Shown here: positions 9,621 to 20,800 of the stretch, piece by piece
How positions within the stretch are numbered: the stretch's first letter is position 1
Layout: each line of letters starts with the position of its first letter
Assembly (NCBI GenBank): GCA_020635435.1
Contig: JACJZU010000001.1
Span: 558,001-622,000, forward strand
From: Flavobacteriales bacterium
Lineage (GTDB): Bacteria; Bacteroidota; Bacteroidia; NS11-12g; UBA9320
Reading direction: 5' to 3'
Length of the DNA: 64,000 bases
The notes under the pieces: generated by a model
Databases searched by the model: none
What the model saw: the letters and a program-made list of their open reading frames with translations, nothing else
Told to the model about the DNA's origin: nothing
Program-made: the position numbers and the translations under genes

Positions 9621-12600
9621 TTACTTCGTGTCGCGGATCAGCGTGACCGTTCCGCTGATAGGTCCTTGACCATCGTTCTTCTCACGGCTCTTCAATTTGT
9701 AATTGATGATGTAGAAATACGTACCCTGAGGACACTTCGTACCTTTATTCATGATGGTACCATCCCAGCTGATCTCCGGATCGGTTCCCTCGAACACGAG
9801 TTCACCCCAACGGTTGTAGATCTTGATCTCGTATTCCTCATGGCCTTCAACTTCAATTTTGAATACCTTGTTGAAATCGTCCCCTTCATCATCCGGAGTG
9901 AACACGTTGTAAGGTACGATCTTGGCGATGAAGTTGTTGTTGATCATCACGCAGGTTGTATCCTTACATCCCAGTGCATTCTCAGCAACCAAACAAACTT
10001 CGAATTCGCCTATACGCTCTTCCCAGTTGTAACATGGATTTTCTTCCTCATCGTAGTGATAACCATCCAGATCCTCGAATCTCCATTGGTATTTCACTGC
10101 ACCCTGAGAAGTATTCTTGAAACAGAATTCCGGTTTATTCTCATCGATCACATCGAAGGATGCGATCACCTCCTGAACCAGGACGGTTCCGCTGGCAGTA
10201 TCCACACATTTCGGACCGAAGTCACCCGGTGCGAGGTCGTAATCCGGAATCATTTTCACATTATACGTTCCGGGAGAGCCGTAGCTGTGTTGTACGGTAG
10301 TATCAGGCAGGTTGGCGGTCAATGTATCGCCGTCTCCGAAATCCCACGTGAATCGACGGTATATTGAATCTGAAAGTGTGGTATAATTCACAATGTCATT
10401 CGGACAAACAATGGTATCTACAATACGTATGGCTGCCGGAGTGATCGGACGCACAATTACTTTGATCTTTCTCGGGACCTTACCGTCGAGCGTACTGGTA
10501 TCCGGGAATACGCGTGAACAACGGATATTGGTTCCTTCGATCTCATCGATCTGTACCAGACTCAGGTAGTAAGTTCCTACCGTATTGTAACGGTGACCAA
10601 CGATCTCATTCTTGTCTTTGGTTGAGTACGTATTGTTCTGTGAACTATCGCCCCAATAGAAGATCCAGTCGGGATCGTAGATCGGTTCCTTACTCAAGTT
10701 TTGGAGATTTACGGAATCACCCACACAGATCACGATCGAGTCTTCACCCCATGGATTGTTTCCGGAGAATGCAAAATCTGGTTGCGGCCCCGGAACGAAG
10801 ATCTGCTTCGATATGGAGTCCTCACAGCCCAACAGCGACCAAACCTTCAGCTTAACAGTGAACCATCCGCTGGAAGTATAATCGTGAGATGGGTTTTTCA
10901 ACACACTGGTTCTTGAACCATCTCCAAAATCCCACTCATACCATACGATACTGTCGCAAGGGGTATAGTCCTTAGTTGGACAGGTATCCCTACCACGACA
11001 TGGGTCGAATACTACAGTAGAATCGAAGAATGACACGATGTTCTTACAAGACAGCAGCTGAGCGTTATTCTCAAAATTGGCTTTGATACCTGTTACGAAA
11101 GCAGTTACAAAGGCTGTATCGCGACAACCGATACTATCCTTCATAGCAATCGCGATCTGGTATTCACCCGGCTCGTCGTAGATGTGCGAGAACACGATCG
11201 AACGCTCGAAATCGTCTACACCATCACCCCAATCCCAGTCTACAGCTTTTGTTTCTATGTTGCCGGAGTAACGTGTAGGATCTTCCCACCACTTACGTGG
11301 ATCGATCGGGTAGTATTGCGGGAAGGCATCGTCGCCATATTGCCAGTATCGGATACTGTCGTACAATTCGTGGAACTGACCCTGACAAACCGCCTCATCG
11401 ATCAATCGGAATTGGTTCAGGAATCCTACGTTGAGGAGTCTCGCAAAGGTCTTTTCACAACCTACTGTATTATTCAGGAACACACCCGGGATCATTGGAC
11501 CGTTTGAATTCACCCAAACTGTATCCACTTTGGTTTTGTCGCAGAAGTTCGGACGCAACTCAGGGTGTTTGTAGGTGAACTTATAACATCCGGGTATTTT
11601 TTCACCACGTGCCCATCGGCGCTCCCACTGGGTACCTGCTGCAGTAGTGATGGCGTAAGGTGCAGTAAGTGTGTCGAAACCTTGGATCGAAGAATCTCTG
11701 AAGTGCAGGACTTCCTCAATGATCTCTGATTCTGTTTTCGCATCGTTGGTGTACATGTATTTGTATTTACCTTGAACATAGGTGTTCTCGGTTATTCCAA
11801 CTTTGCTGAATGTGAAGTACTGGCTGATACCGGTTGTATCGATACATCCCACGGTACCATTACCGAGGTAAAGCGGTACATCTTCCGGTGGAATATCCCT
11901 GATATCCAAACCTATTGCCTCAAAGGCATCTTTGATAATATCGCCGGCTCGTTCCGTATTGGCCTTCACTGTCCACTTGCGGTAAAGACGTTTGATGATC
12001 GTGTCGATCGGCTGGATTCCATAAACATCATCGATCGTATAGCGAACAACTGTATTGGCCAACCATTTGTCGGTCGATTTCCAATCCACATTCTCGTCAT
12101 TACGTCCTTTTACCGGACCGGTATAGTCCTGGAAGTATTTGTGTTCTTCGAAATAACCCATCAACCTGTCCTGATAACCCCAGTTCCAACGGATGAATGA
12201 AATGCTATCCTGAAGTGGGTTGATGAATCGGAACCAGGCAGTTTCACCGGCACATAGTGCCAATGGGCTGTTGTTTGGAACCAGGATCTCGAAATCTGCG
12301 TTCAGGTACATGTAGCGGAACATGTCGCTGTACCATGCTGTATCGGCACATTCAGGTGCGATCGGGTTCCCTTGGGCATCCTTGCGGGGAGGTCCGTTCG
12401 CAACGATCAAACCGATAGTGAATGATCCGTTTGGACGTTTGCGTGGGTCGCTTCCGATCTCACCGGAGGTATAACCTTTCACAAACTTAGTTCCCCAGGC
12501 TCCTACGATATCGTATGGCAAAACGAATGGGATGGGAATACCGGGAGGTGGAGGAGCCAAAACACCTCCGCTGTTGTAAGGTATCCAGTTATTAGGACCT

Positions 12601-15281
12601 GTAAGGGAGTCGTAGTTCACCTCGAACCACTGCTGGGTACAACCCGGCTTGGTCTCTCCCATATCAAATGTTAGGAAATACTGTGTTTTATCTCCGTCAA
12701 CCGGACATGGGATACCGCTTTCCCATTCCAAACCACGCGCATTCGGTGGGATAAGGGCCAGAGATATATTATTGGAACTTTCGCATCGGAATGGGTGTAC
12801 CGTATCCTGATGCCACAGCGTGATGCTGTTACATTGTGCGATGTTGTTGAAGAACCAGTTGCGATGAAAGTTTGAATCGATGATATAGACCGATCGCTGT
12901 ACGGTTGTCGGCACTCCATTGATCGTGGTATCCACGAGGATAGTGCTCAAACCTGCCGAAACTGTGTCTTCAGGTGTAACCTCCATACGGATCAAGGAGA
13001 TGATCGAGTCGCCCGGTTTCACCTCGAATTGCTTGTCTTTTTCCCAGGTAACTACCCGAGGTCCGGTATAGGATGTATAAGTCCCATTCTGCAAATCCTT
13101 AACACGAACCGTAACACCGGCAGGAATGCGGAATGTCTGATCATCTTTGATAACCGTGGAGATCACCTGACCGCGGTAAACTGTTTGCGGACGCCAGAGA
13201 TAGATCCTATAGAATCCGCTATCGATTGTCTCCGGATATTTCGTTTGTGCATTGACAACAAATGTTGCGGTATCGAGCTGTTTATTGGCGTCGTAATACT
13301 CAAACTTGGCCGTGTAACTGGAATCCCAGGGCACGAACAGGTAGATCTCGCGTGGAACGATCATGATGGAATCAGGGAATACCGTTACCTGATAGCACTG
13401 TCGGCTATTTCGGCTGAAACGGGTCTGACGTGCACCTTGCGTATAGAACTGTCCGCGTCGGTTGTAACGGTAGATCTCCTCCCATGGCGTATACCAGTGA
13501 ACCGGGAGTGAATCCAAAGTGAAGTTACAGTTCAGATTGACGTTCTTATTGGCATAGGTATCGGTAGTACACTGCGGCGCATATTGGTCGCCCAGGGTCC
13601 AAACACGCAATACGTGATCCTTGTTGCGGATCGTTGGAACGCGGGGAATTGCCGTTTGGTCTCCGGCGCGGGTAGCCGCATTGAAGTTGAACACATAGCG
13701 CTTCTTGCCATTGATGCCGAAACCGGCTTTCGAGTAATATTTCGTTTGTCCGCCGAAGATCACGCCGATGGAATCTTTGGAGGCATTATAGAATACTTTA
13801 TAGCCGTTTTGTGTAACCGTATCATTGAGGGAGTATGCTCGATACTGCCCTTTCACGTTGATCAGGCGCAAGGAGTCCAATCCGGTTCTGGGGTTTGTTC
13901 GAACCCCCACAACATATTCATATACAAACACTACCGAATCCTCATCGTTATAATTCGGGTCGTCGTGATAGAACGAGGAGTTGTTCACAAAGTGAACCGA
14001 ATCCCGGATCACACACTGGTATTTCTCCTTTTCCAATACCCGTACAAACGGGATCTCGATCGTTGAAGATGGCCCGATCTTGGAGATCGTATCGTAAACC
14101 ATGATATCACAAGGACCCACCACAATTCGAAGCGAGATCATCCATGGACCCAAACCGTAATTGTGACATGGAGTCCATGTATCGTCGTTGAAGTTATCCG
14201 GACCGGATGGGGGATCACCGAAATTCCAAAGGAACTGTGCACCGGGTATACCTCCGTCTTTCAGTCGGAAACAGGTTTCAGGATCACTCACACAAGAGGA
14301 ATCCTTATCGGCAAGAATCACAGGATTGATCTTGATGGTTGTAGCAGCCGCCCTATACGTGAACACTTCCGAACAACCAAAACGGGAATAAACGGTCAAG
14401 GTGGCGTTGAAGGTTCCATTGGTGCGGTACCAGTGTTCCACTTTACCGTCGTTGTTCTTTCCGGTCCAGTATTGGGTATTGGTAACAGAGTCGCCGATGA
14501 TCCGCTCACCGTCACCAAAATCAAATATGAATTGAGCCACATCCTTCAAACCAATGGTGGTCAATGGATCGTTCTTCCAGTTCTGGTAGGTCACATTGGT
14601 GATCGTAGCCAAAGAAGAATCACATTTAACCGGTGAGTTACTGGTAAGCAATACACCCATTCTTGGCCAAACCCGGATAAACTTATCCAATTTAACTTTG
14701 GTAACACATCCATTGGCATCTTCCAATTCGATGGTCACATCAAAAAATCCACCCTTGGGATCCTTCACTTCGTAACAGAATTGAACCGGATAGGTCGGGT
14801 TGATCTCCTCCACAAGTCCCCCATCGCTGAACAGATAGGTAGAGCGCACGATCTTGCTTCCGGGAGCAGGCAAGCTGCTATCTGCAAAGCAGAAGCTGTT
14901 CCCCTTGAAACACTGTTGACCGGCATTCAGCAAACTGAATTTCACGGTCGGACTGGGTTTGATCACCACGGTGAGCGTCTTGTTACAGTCGGTCAGGTTA
15001 CCCCTTGAATCCTTGGTGGTCAATTTAACACTGTACGTACCCGGAGCCCCGTAGGTGTAGGATGGGTCGCGTTGGTTGGACGTACCGATTCCATCGCCAA
15101 AATCCCATTGCCAGGTGTCGTAACCCGGCGCATTCGACGTGAACGCGATCGCTGCACCCACACATTCGGAACCCGTGTATTTCGGGTTACACTGTGCCGA
15201 TGCATCGGAATGGATGATTGCCAGCAGCATAGTCGCAAGGACAATACCTAACGACTTTCCTAATTTTTGAAACATACTCAT
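9621..15281 (-). CDS. Giant multi-PKD surface protein with T9SS type B (CHU_C) sorting domain
   Basis: Secreted adhesin-like protein, 1,886 aa from the ATG at 15281 (MSMFQKLGKSLGIV); a second ATG lies two codons on. The signal peptide ends near HSDASAQ. PKD-type modules are scattered along the chain and are recognisable by WQWDFGDG (~residue 57), FIFDFGDGER, LWNFGDPPSG, DWDWGDGVDD, YEWDFGDGSR and FTWDFGDGDT. The large Tyr/Asp-rich central region has no fold I recognise. The last ~100 residues (VPYNVFTPDDEGDDFNKVF, IYNRWGELVFEG, WDG, CPQGTYFY) are a type B sorting domain, implying export by T9SS and surface attachment as for gliding or matrix proteins. The reading frame extends to 15398 but that part has no signal features. 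It is the third gene of an operon with an ECF sigma factor and a membrane protein, with a ~115-bp gap before it, so it is a likely regulated target. Confidence 0.88.
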   Translation of the reverse strand: MSMFQKLGKSLGIVLATMLLAIIHSDASAQCNPKYTGSECVGAAIAFTSNAPGYDTWQWDFGDGIGTSNQRDPSYTYGAPGTYSVKLTTKDSRGNLTDCNKTLTVVIKPSPTVKFSLLNAGQQCFKGNSFCFADSSLPAPGSKIVRSTYLFSDGGLVEEINPTYPVQFCYEVKDPKGGFFDVTIELEDANGCVTKVKLDKFIRVWPRMGVLLTSNSPVKCDSSLATITNVTYQNWKNDPLTTIGLKDVAQFIFDFGDGERIIGDSVTNTQYWTGKNNDGKVEHWYRTNGTFNATLTVYSRFGCSEVFTYRAAATTIKINPVILADKDSSCVSDPETCFRLKDGGIPGAQFLWNFGDPPSGPDNFNDDTWTPCHNYGLGPWMISLRIVVGPCDIMVYDTISKIGPSSTIEIPFVRVLEKEKYQCVIRDSVHFVNNSSFYHDDPNYNDEDSVVFVYEYVVGVRTNPRTGLDSLRLINVKGQYRAYSLNDTVTQNGYKVFYNASKDSIGVIFGGQTKYYSKAGFGINGKKRYVFNFNAATRAGDQTAIPRVPTIRNKDHVLRVWTLGDQYAPQCTTDTYANKNVNLNCNFTLDSLPVHWYTPWEEIYRYNRRGQFYTQGARQTRFSRNSRQCYQVTVFPDSIMIVPREIYLFVPWDSSYTAKFEYYDANKQLDTATFVVNAQTKYPETIDSGFYRIYLWRPQTVYRGQVISTVIKDDQTFRIPAGVTVRVKDLQNGTYTSYTGPRVVTWEKDKQFEVKPGDSIISLIRMEVTPEDTVSAGLSTILVDTTINGVPTTVQRSVYIIDSNFHRNWFFNNIAQCNSITLWHQDTVHPFRCESSNNISLALIPPNARGLEWESGIPCPVDGDKTQYFLTFDMGETKPGCTQQWFEVNYDSLTGPNNWIPYNSGGVLAPPPPGIPIPFVLPYDIVGAWGTKFVKGYTSGEIGSDPRKRPNGSFTIGLIVANGPPRKDAQGNPIAPECADTAWYSDMFRYMYLNADFEILVPNNSPLALCAGETAWFRFINPLQDSISFIRWNWGYQDRLMGYFEEHKYFQDYTGPVKGRNDENVDWKSTDKWLANTVVRYTIDDVYGIQPIDTIIKRLYRKWTVKANTERAGDIIKDAFEAIGLDIRDIPPEDVPLYLGNGTVGCIDTTGISQYFTFSKVGITENTYVQGKYKYMYTNDAKTESEIIEEVLHFRDSSIQGFDTLTAPYAITTAAGTQWERRWARGEKIPGCYKFTYKHPELRPNFCDKTKVDTVWVNSNGPMIPGVFLNNTVGCEKTFARLLNVGFLNQFRLIDEAVCQGQFHELYDSIRYWQYGDDAFPQYYPIDPRKWWEDPTRYSGNIETKAVDWDWGDGVDDFERSIVFSHIYDEPGEYQIAIAMKDSIGCRDTAFVTAFVTGIKANFENNAQLLSCKNIVSFFDSTVVFDPCRGRDTCPTKDYTPCDSIVWYEWDFGDGSRTSVLKNPSHDYTSSGWFTVKLKVWSLLGCEDSISKQIFVPGPQPDFAFSGNNPWGEDSIVICVGDSVNLQNLSKEPIYDPDWIFYWGDSSQNNTYSTKDKNEIVGHRYNTVGTYYLSLVQIDEIEGTNIRCSRVFPDTSTLDGKVPRKIKVIVRPITPAAIRIVDTIVCPNDIVNYTTLSDSIYRRFTWDFGDGDTLTANLPDTTVQHSYGSPGTYNVKMIPDYDLAPGDFGPKCVDTASGTVLVQEVIASFDVIDENKPEFCFKNTSQGAVKYQWRFEDLDGYHYDEEENPCYNWEERIGEFEVCLVAENALGCKDTTCVMINNNFIAKIVPYNVFTPDDEGDDFNKVFKIEVEGHEEYEIKIYNRWGELVFEGTDPEISWDGTIMNKGTKCPQGTYFYIINYKLKSREKNDGQGPISGTVTLIRDTK

Positions 15282-15397
15282 CGGTTTTTGTATTCTTTTA
15301 TTTCGGTTTGAACTTCCCGGCTCCACCGAAAAAATCAAGTGGGCCAAATTAAGGTTGTTTTCGTGTTTTATCAAGGTCCTCATATCATATTTCGCCA

Positions 15398-16684
15398 TTA
15401 CTTCACTAGCAGCACTTTCCCTACCCTGGATTCCTCCGTACCGGCCTTTTTGTAGAAGAGGAAGTAGTGATACCAGCCCTCTCTCACCATCTCGCCCAAA
15501 TTCATTAACCTTCCGTTCCAGTATTGCTCCGGATCGTTGGTTTCAAATACTGTATTCCCTCTTGTATCGAGCACTTGAAGGTGGTATTCTTCCACATCGG
15601 ATCCAACTCGGATCTCGAAGCGATCGTTCTTGCCGTCCTCTTCATAAGGTGAGAATACGTTTGGTATGATCAGTTCTGAACTTTCAGTGCGATTCTTTTC
15701 ATCCCATTGCACCATGACATTCTTGTAAACCGTATCTGAACATCCGGAATTCCTAGCTACATGCATGATACGGTAGTTGCGGTTGTTGGCACATTCGTAG
15801 TGCAAGCTACCCGCACTGCCGCTCACCTGTACCCCATCAACAAACCAGACCGAATTGCCTTTATTTCCTGCGCTTAGGATCAATACTCCAGGCTCTGTCC
15901 GATAACTGAATTCGGCGGATATCTCCCGCACGGCTATCTGAATCTCCCGTTGAAACTTCCTTCCATTCAGCAGGCCGCGCAATTCGATCTTATGGAGGCC
16001 CTTTTCAAAGCTGAAATTCTGTGAAACTCCTCCCCTGGCCTTCACCTGCCCATTGATGATCCACTCCGCACCGGTGAAATTGCGAAGATCACCCTGCAAG
16101 CTCACATTGAATATTTCGCCGCTGCATGGTGTCGCATTGGATGTTTTCAATTCCGGGATTTCCGCAGCAACTGCCACATCATTCGGATTGGGAGCCGCAT
16201 TTCGGTCGTTCGCTGCGGGAGCAGCTGAATTGTCCGACCCGTTTCCTTTCAACGAATTCCCCCGGACTCCTGAGTTATTTTGGTAAGGATTAACAACTGC
16301 CCGCTCCTCAACGGACTTAGCCTGTCTCGCATTATCAGCATTTTCGGGCTCATCCGCTTCAACCGTTATGACTCCTTCAGTTTCGGCATCACGGGTAAGT
16401 GGTGCCGATTCTTCGATCGTGTTCTCAGCAGGCAGTTCAACCGGTTTATCATCCGATTTGAGCAATTGGTAGCCAACTATTGACAGCAGACTTATGCCGG
16501 CAATACCCGCTGCAAGTTTGATCGCCAATATCTTGGTGAAACCCGCTACCACGGCTGTTGTAGCCTGTGCACCCACTCCACTGGCAACACCTTCCCACAC
16601 GCCCGGTGGAACCGGGGTTTCCGCACCATGCATCAACTCGCGCATGGCCTTATCGAAATCTTCTATGTGCGGATCGCGACTCAT
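15398..16684 (-). CDS. Single-pass membrane protein with C-terminal CHU_C-like domain, putative anti-sigma/sensor
   Basis: A 428-aa protein whose ATG overlaps the stop of the sigma gene by 4 nt (ATGA), so the two are translationally coupled. Residues 1-45 are short and acidic (SRDPHIEDFDKAMRELMHG), like the cytoplasmic tail of an anti-sigma factor. A transmembrane helix spans ~52-75 (KILAIKLAAGIAGISLLSIV). A low-complexity periplasmic linker (~76-185) rich in Glu, Asn and Ala follows, then one or two Ig/PKD-like modules. The C-terminal ~90 residues match the CHU_C fold (IIPNVFSPYEEDGKNDRFEI, VLDTRGNTVFETNDPEQYWNG, EGWYHYFLFY, VGKVLLVK). No classical zinc anti-sigma motif is visible. An inner-membrane protein carrying a T9SS-type domain is unusual; the inference is that it couples periplasmic cargo state to sigma-factor activity. 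Confidence 0.75.
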   Translation of the reverse strand: MSRDPHIEDFDKAMRELMHGAETPVPPGVWEGVASGVGAQATTAVVAGFTKILAIKLAAGIAGISLLSIVGYQLLKSDDKPVELPAENTIEESAPLTRDAETEGVITVEADEPENADNARQAKSVEERAVVNPYQNNSGVRGNSLKGNGSDNSAAPAANDRNAAPNPNDVAVAAEIPELKTSNATPCSGEIFNVSLQGDLRNFTGAEWIINGQVKARGGVSQNFSFEKGLHKIELRGLLNGRKFQREIQIAVREISAEFSYRTEPGVLILSAGNKGNSVWFVDGVQVSGSAGSLHYECANNRNYRIMHVARNSGCSDTVYKNVMVQWDEKNRTESSELIIPNVFSPYEEDGKNDRFEIRVGSDVEEYHLQVLDTRGNTVFETNDPEQYWNGRLMNLGEMVREGWYHYFLFYKKAGTEESRVGKVLLVK

Positions 16685-17220
16685 TTTTGCTTTTCCAATA
16701 ATTGCTGCAGGTAGTTGCGGGCTTTGAACAATTGAGACTTACTCGTGCTCAGGCTAACGCCCAAATGCTCCGCGATCTCCTGATGACTGTAGCCCTCGAT
16801 CACGAACATGTTGAACACGGTTCGGTATCCGTCGGGCATCTGACGAATAGCTGCCAGAACATCCTTCAATTGAAGACGGGAAAGACTGATCTCCGAAACG
16901 GAATGCCCTCCTACATCATCCAAACTATCGGTAATGTTGCTCTTCGACCTGCGCAGATGTTCAATGGCTGTGTTAACAATGATCCGTCTGCACCATCCTT
17001 CAAATGAACCGGCAAACTGAAACGAATTCAGTTTTTGGTAGATGCGTATGAACGCTTCTTGAAGCACGTCCTGTGCATCATTTTCGTTGTTCATATATCG
17101 CAGTGCTACCGTGTACATTTTGGGTGCCAATCTTTCGTAGATCTCTTTAAAAGCCTGTTCTTTTCCTTCCAGGCACAGCTTGATGAGTTTCCCCCAGGTA
17201 TCGTGCTGTTCTTCCGCCAT
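16681..17220 (-). CDS. RNA polymerase ECF-type sigma-70 factor
   Basis: Sigma factor of 179 aa with region 2 at ~10-90 (AFKEIYERLAPKMYTVALRY, DAQDVLQEAFIRIYQKL, GSFEGWCRRIIVNTAIEHLR) and region 4 at ~120-175 (LPDGY-like MPDGYRTVFNMFVIEGYSH, HQEIAEHLGVSLSTSKSQLF). There is no region 1 or 3, as expected for an ECF factor. It heads an operon with the membrane protein, whose start overlaps its stop by 4 nt, and the giant PKD protein. That layout implies that the membrane protein controls it and that the surface protein is among its targets. In Porphyromonas the ECF factor SigP regulates T9SS genes with PorXY; whether this is a functional counterpart is inference. The promoter must lie in the 66 bp up to 17286. 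Confidence 0.93.
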   Translation of the reverse strand: MAEEQHDTWGKLIKLCLEGKEQAFKEIYERLAPKMYTVALRYMNNENDAQDVLQEAFIRIYQKLNSFQFAGSFEGWCRRIIVNTAIEHLRRSKSNITDSLDDVGGHSVSEISLSRLQLKDVLAAIRQMPDGYRTVFNMFVIEGYSHQEIAEHLGVSLSTSKSQLFKARNYLQQLLEKQK

Positions 17221-17286
17221 GGATCGCTTTCATTTCACAGGTTTTTAATGGGAGATGTACCTCGCCCCCCATAAGTTGCCTGCGAC

Positions 17287-17760
17287 TCAGGAAAAATTCT
17301 GAATTTTTTTCGCCTTGTACTTTTCTACGAGATACGGTTGCAGGGATTCGGCATAGAAACCAATGCTCTCGATCGGTTCGATCATCTCAACGCGGTTTAT
17401 CCCTTCCAGCAACCGTCGAAAACGCAGGGCTGCCATGCGTTGCTCGAAATTCACAGTGAAACTTCCGTAGAACATGTGAAAATTCATGTACAAGATCTCT
17501 TCGAGGAATACCTTGTAACTGGCTTCATCTTCGGGCAACATGCATACCGGCGCAACAATCTGAAAAATAGGTGAGGGTTCTTCGTCCTTGAAATATTCCC
17601 ATTGCTGATGTTCCTCCGGTTGCCATATGTCGATGTACACCTCGATCTCCCCACGGTTCAGCAACCATTGTCCTTCGCCTTCACAACGCGCCATCACGGG
17701 GTCCACGCCTATGGTTTGAATGGCATCTTCAACTTTCTCAAAAAAGGGCTTTAAATCCAT
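17287..17760 (-). CDS. YbjN-like domain protein
   Basis: Small cytoplasmic protein of 157 aa from MDLKPFFEKVEDAIQTIG at 17760; the longer frame to 17781 adds seven residues without support. The pattern of an N-terminal helix, a beta-sheet with EVYIDIWQPEE, FQIVAPVCMLPED, then helix and YGSFTVNFEQRMAALRFRRL resembles the YbjN/type III secretion chaperone-like fold. No enzymatic motif is visible. In other bacteria YbjN-type proteins have been tied to stress and motility regulation, but the role here is unknown. It is transcribed divergently from the caspase-like gene, with ~100 bp between them holding both promoters, and in the same direction as the sigma operon that follows it. Confidence 0.6.
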   Translation of the reverse strand: MDLKPFFEKVEDAIQTIGVDPVMARCEGEGQWLLNRGEIEVYIDIWQPEEHQQWEYFKDEEPSPIFQIVAPVCMLPEDEASYKVFLEEILYMNFHMFYGSFTVNFEQRMAALRFRRLLEGINRVEMIEPIESIGFYAESLQPYLVEKYKAKKIQNFS

Positions 17761-17864
17761 GGGCCAAAAATAGGTATGCAAATGGTAGAACTCCCTTCAT
17801 TCCCAGTTCATATATCTCCAATTGCCAATTGTTCGTTACTTTCACACCCACAGCGCCTGAAAAC

Positions 17865-20800
17865 GTGTTTAAACCCCAAAATATTCCGAACATACTCAGA
17901 TGGCTTCTAGCATGCTGTCTCATCTGGGGTTTGAAAGATTCATCGACAGCTCAAACATCCGAGCGGGCAGGTTCTTGGTATGAAAAGGCCAGGAGTTCAT
18001 TGGATGATGCGGGAAAACCAGCAGACACGCTTCGACACTGGTTTGAAAATGCAATTGTTGAAGAGCAGAAACAGATCCGACCGGACACGCGATTCGTCGC
18101 CGATTGCTATGAGGAGATGGCCGGATTATATCGGCTTTCAGATCCCCTGAGGGCTTACGTTTTCCATTGGGAATCGCTTCAGAAGCACAACTTGAATGCA
18201 TCCGGGGCAGATGCTGCCACCGATGCCCTCAGGCAGCTGAACGAAATGGAACGGATCGCACGTGAATGCGTCCAGAATTCCGTGGTTTTCAACCCCTTCC
18301 AACCCGATCTGCAAACACAGGTCGAGCTCGGCCAATATTGCCCGATACGCGAAGTGCGCAAATTGAACGGCGACTCATTCCTGATAACCATTCAGGCCGG
18401 TACATTTAACGGTATGGAGCTCGGATTCAATGGAGGAATATTGAGTTCCGACCACAAGCTGATCCGAAATCGGGGGAATAAAGTTCTGGGCAGTTTTACA
18501 GTAACCGGGATCGACCTTTACCAAAGCAGGGCTATCGCAGTCAGAAAAGCGGGCATGGAACTGGACATACTGCCCGGGGATAATGCCTATCTCATTCAAA
18601 AAATAACCTCTGCAACATACAGGGGTTTACTGTTCGATCTGTCGCGATTGAATGTGAACTTCAGTCGAAATGATCTGCAGAGTTTTTACCAGCCGATGCA
18701 GTTGCAGTACCTGCGGAATGCCGCGGATGAAGAGCAGTTCCTGCGGGTAATGATGGAAGACATCCATACTACTGCCGGTAAGCGAATAGAACTGGCCAAG
18801 GCAGATGAAATCGAACCACCCGCAGCCGCAGGGCGGTTTGGGGGTATGAACTTATACGAGGCCATGTTGCAAAGCGATCTCGCCGATCTTCGTGCCTATC
18901 TGCGGTTCGTTCGGGCATTTCCGGCGCGGTACATGGGCCGACATTACCGGCTCGACGAAACCTACGCCACCTGGATCATCAACAAAACACCTAATGCCGA
19001 TCGAAGCGGACAATCGGGCAGTTCCGAAGCGGAATCGCTGTTTGCCGATTTCTGCGCTCAATCTCGCGCGAATTGGCAACCATGGATACTTTCGAATCAA
19101 TATTATATTGAGAAAGGCCGAAACTTCCGGTCTGTGTTTTCCAGAGCAATCCAGACAGAGCAACTGGCGGGTCGCCTCGATAGTGCCCTGTATCTATGTG
19201 AGGGCCTGTTGCATATCGGACGTTCTCTGGCATCTGACACCTTACTTAGTTCGGCAATAGCGGAATACGGACTGATACATCTCAAAGCGGGCAATTACGA
19301 TTCGGCCATTCGATACTTCAGCGAAGTGATCAGCCTGGGCATAGATACGGTAAAAGCTTATTGGTGGCGCGGTCACGCCTTTGAACGTCAGGCATCCGTC
19401 GGCAAGGCCATAGAGGATTTTGGAGTACTCATCCGCGCAGCACCCAAATTTGCAGGTGGACATGGTGCTTATGGATGGACATTGATCGAAAGCGGGAAGT
19501 TCAAGCAGGCCATGTCGTACTGCAAAACGGCCTTTGAATTGGACTCCTCCGAAATAGCCTGGCGCATCAACTACGGACATTGTTTCTTGTTGGCAGGCAA
19601 CCGGGATTCGGCGGAATTATTGTATCGATCTGCGCTGAATGAAATAACGGAAACAGGAACTTTCAAGACACATTTCGAAGCCGACTTTCACTTATTTCTG
19701 GAGAACGGTTGGGAAGAAACGGCTGTCAAAGAGTTGCGGACACAACTCCGAACCCAATGGTACGGCGATGATTACCACCGGGTACAATGCGATTCTCTGT
19801 TCAAAAAGGGAGCCGGTTCAATGAATGCCGGAGATTACCGGTTGGCCGGTCGACTTTTCGACCAGGCACTCAAAGCTGAAATGCATCGCCCTAATCCGAG
19901 GCGAAACACATTGAGGCATATTTACCGAATGCGCGGCGTTTGTGCATTCCAACTCAATGAGCGGGAACTGATGCGCGATCAATACGAAAAAGCACTTGTG
20001 CTCAGCAGGGATAGCATGCGCGATCCGGCCCTTCAGTTAGAAGACCTGGACGACCTGTCCTTCATCTACAAGTTAATGGGTGATCCGATCCGAAGCGATA
20101 TGGCTTTAGATTACCGTAAACACGTAAGTCGCTCGCTCGATGAGCTTACAGCCGGGAACAACTTATACCTGATCTGTGTTGGACGGAATTCCTACCAATT
20201 CCCGGGATATCGATACGCCGAGTCGGACGCCCGTTCCATATTTGACCATATCCGTGCCAAAGCCCCCTTGCACTTCAACTCCGTGCATGGCAAATTGCTC
20301 AGCGGAGACTCGGTTGGCCGTGCCAATTTGAGAGATGCGTTAAACGATGTGATCCGCGAATCGCAATACGGCGATTGCTTCATCTTCTATTTTGCCGGCT
20401 ATGCACAAGATGGATTCCTGGATCTTGATGGCGATTCCATTGAGGCATGGGAAATGCGACATTGGCTGGCATCCATGAGGGCCCGAAAGCAACTTGTGAT
20501 CCTGGATGCGCCCGGTAAGGATTTTTACCGCGAATTCTCCGGACATGGGCTGAAGGAGGAATTACCAGACGATCCGGGAGATCTCCACCTGATCTGCCCG
20601 GATGGCACCAGACAAGAACTGGCGATCGATCGGGGTGGTTGGTTGAGTACGCGGATGATCGAGATCTTCAATGGAGAGAATATTGGGGCCGAGGAAAAGG
20701 AATCGGGTCTGTTAAGCGTAAAAGGACTCGAACACCGTTTATATCAGCAGGATCAGAAAAATTTGAATACCACACTGCTAACAATGAGCAGGGGTGGTAA

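Noticed and set aside
17221..17286. ECF-type promoter (GCAAC ... GTAC) before the sigma gene
   Set aside because: The -35-like element is suggestive but the -10 part and spacing are too weak to support a call.
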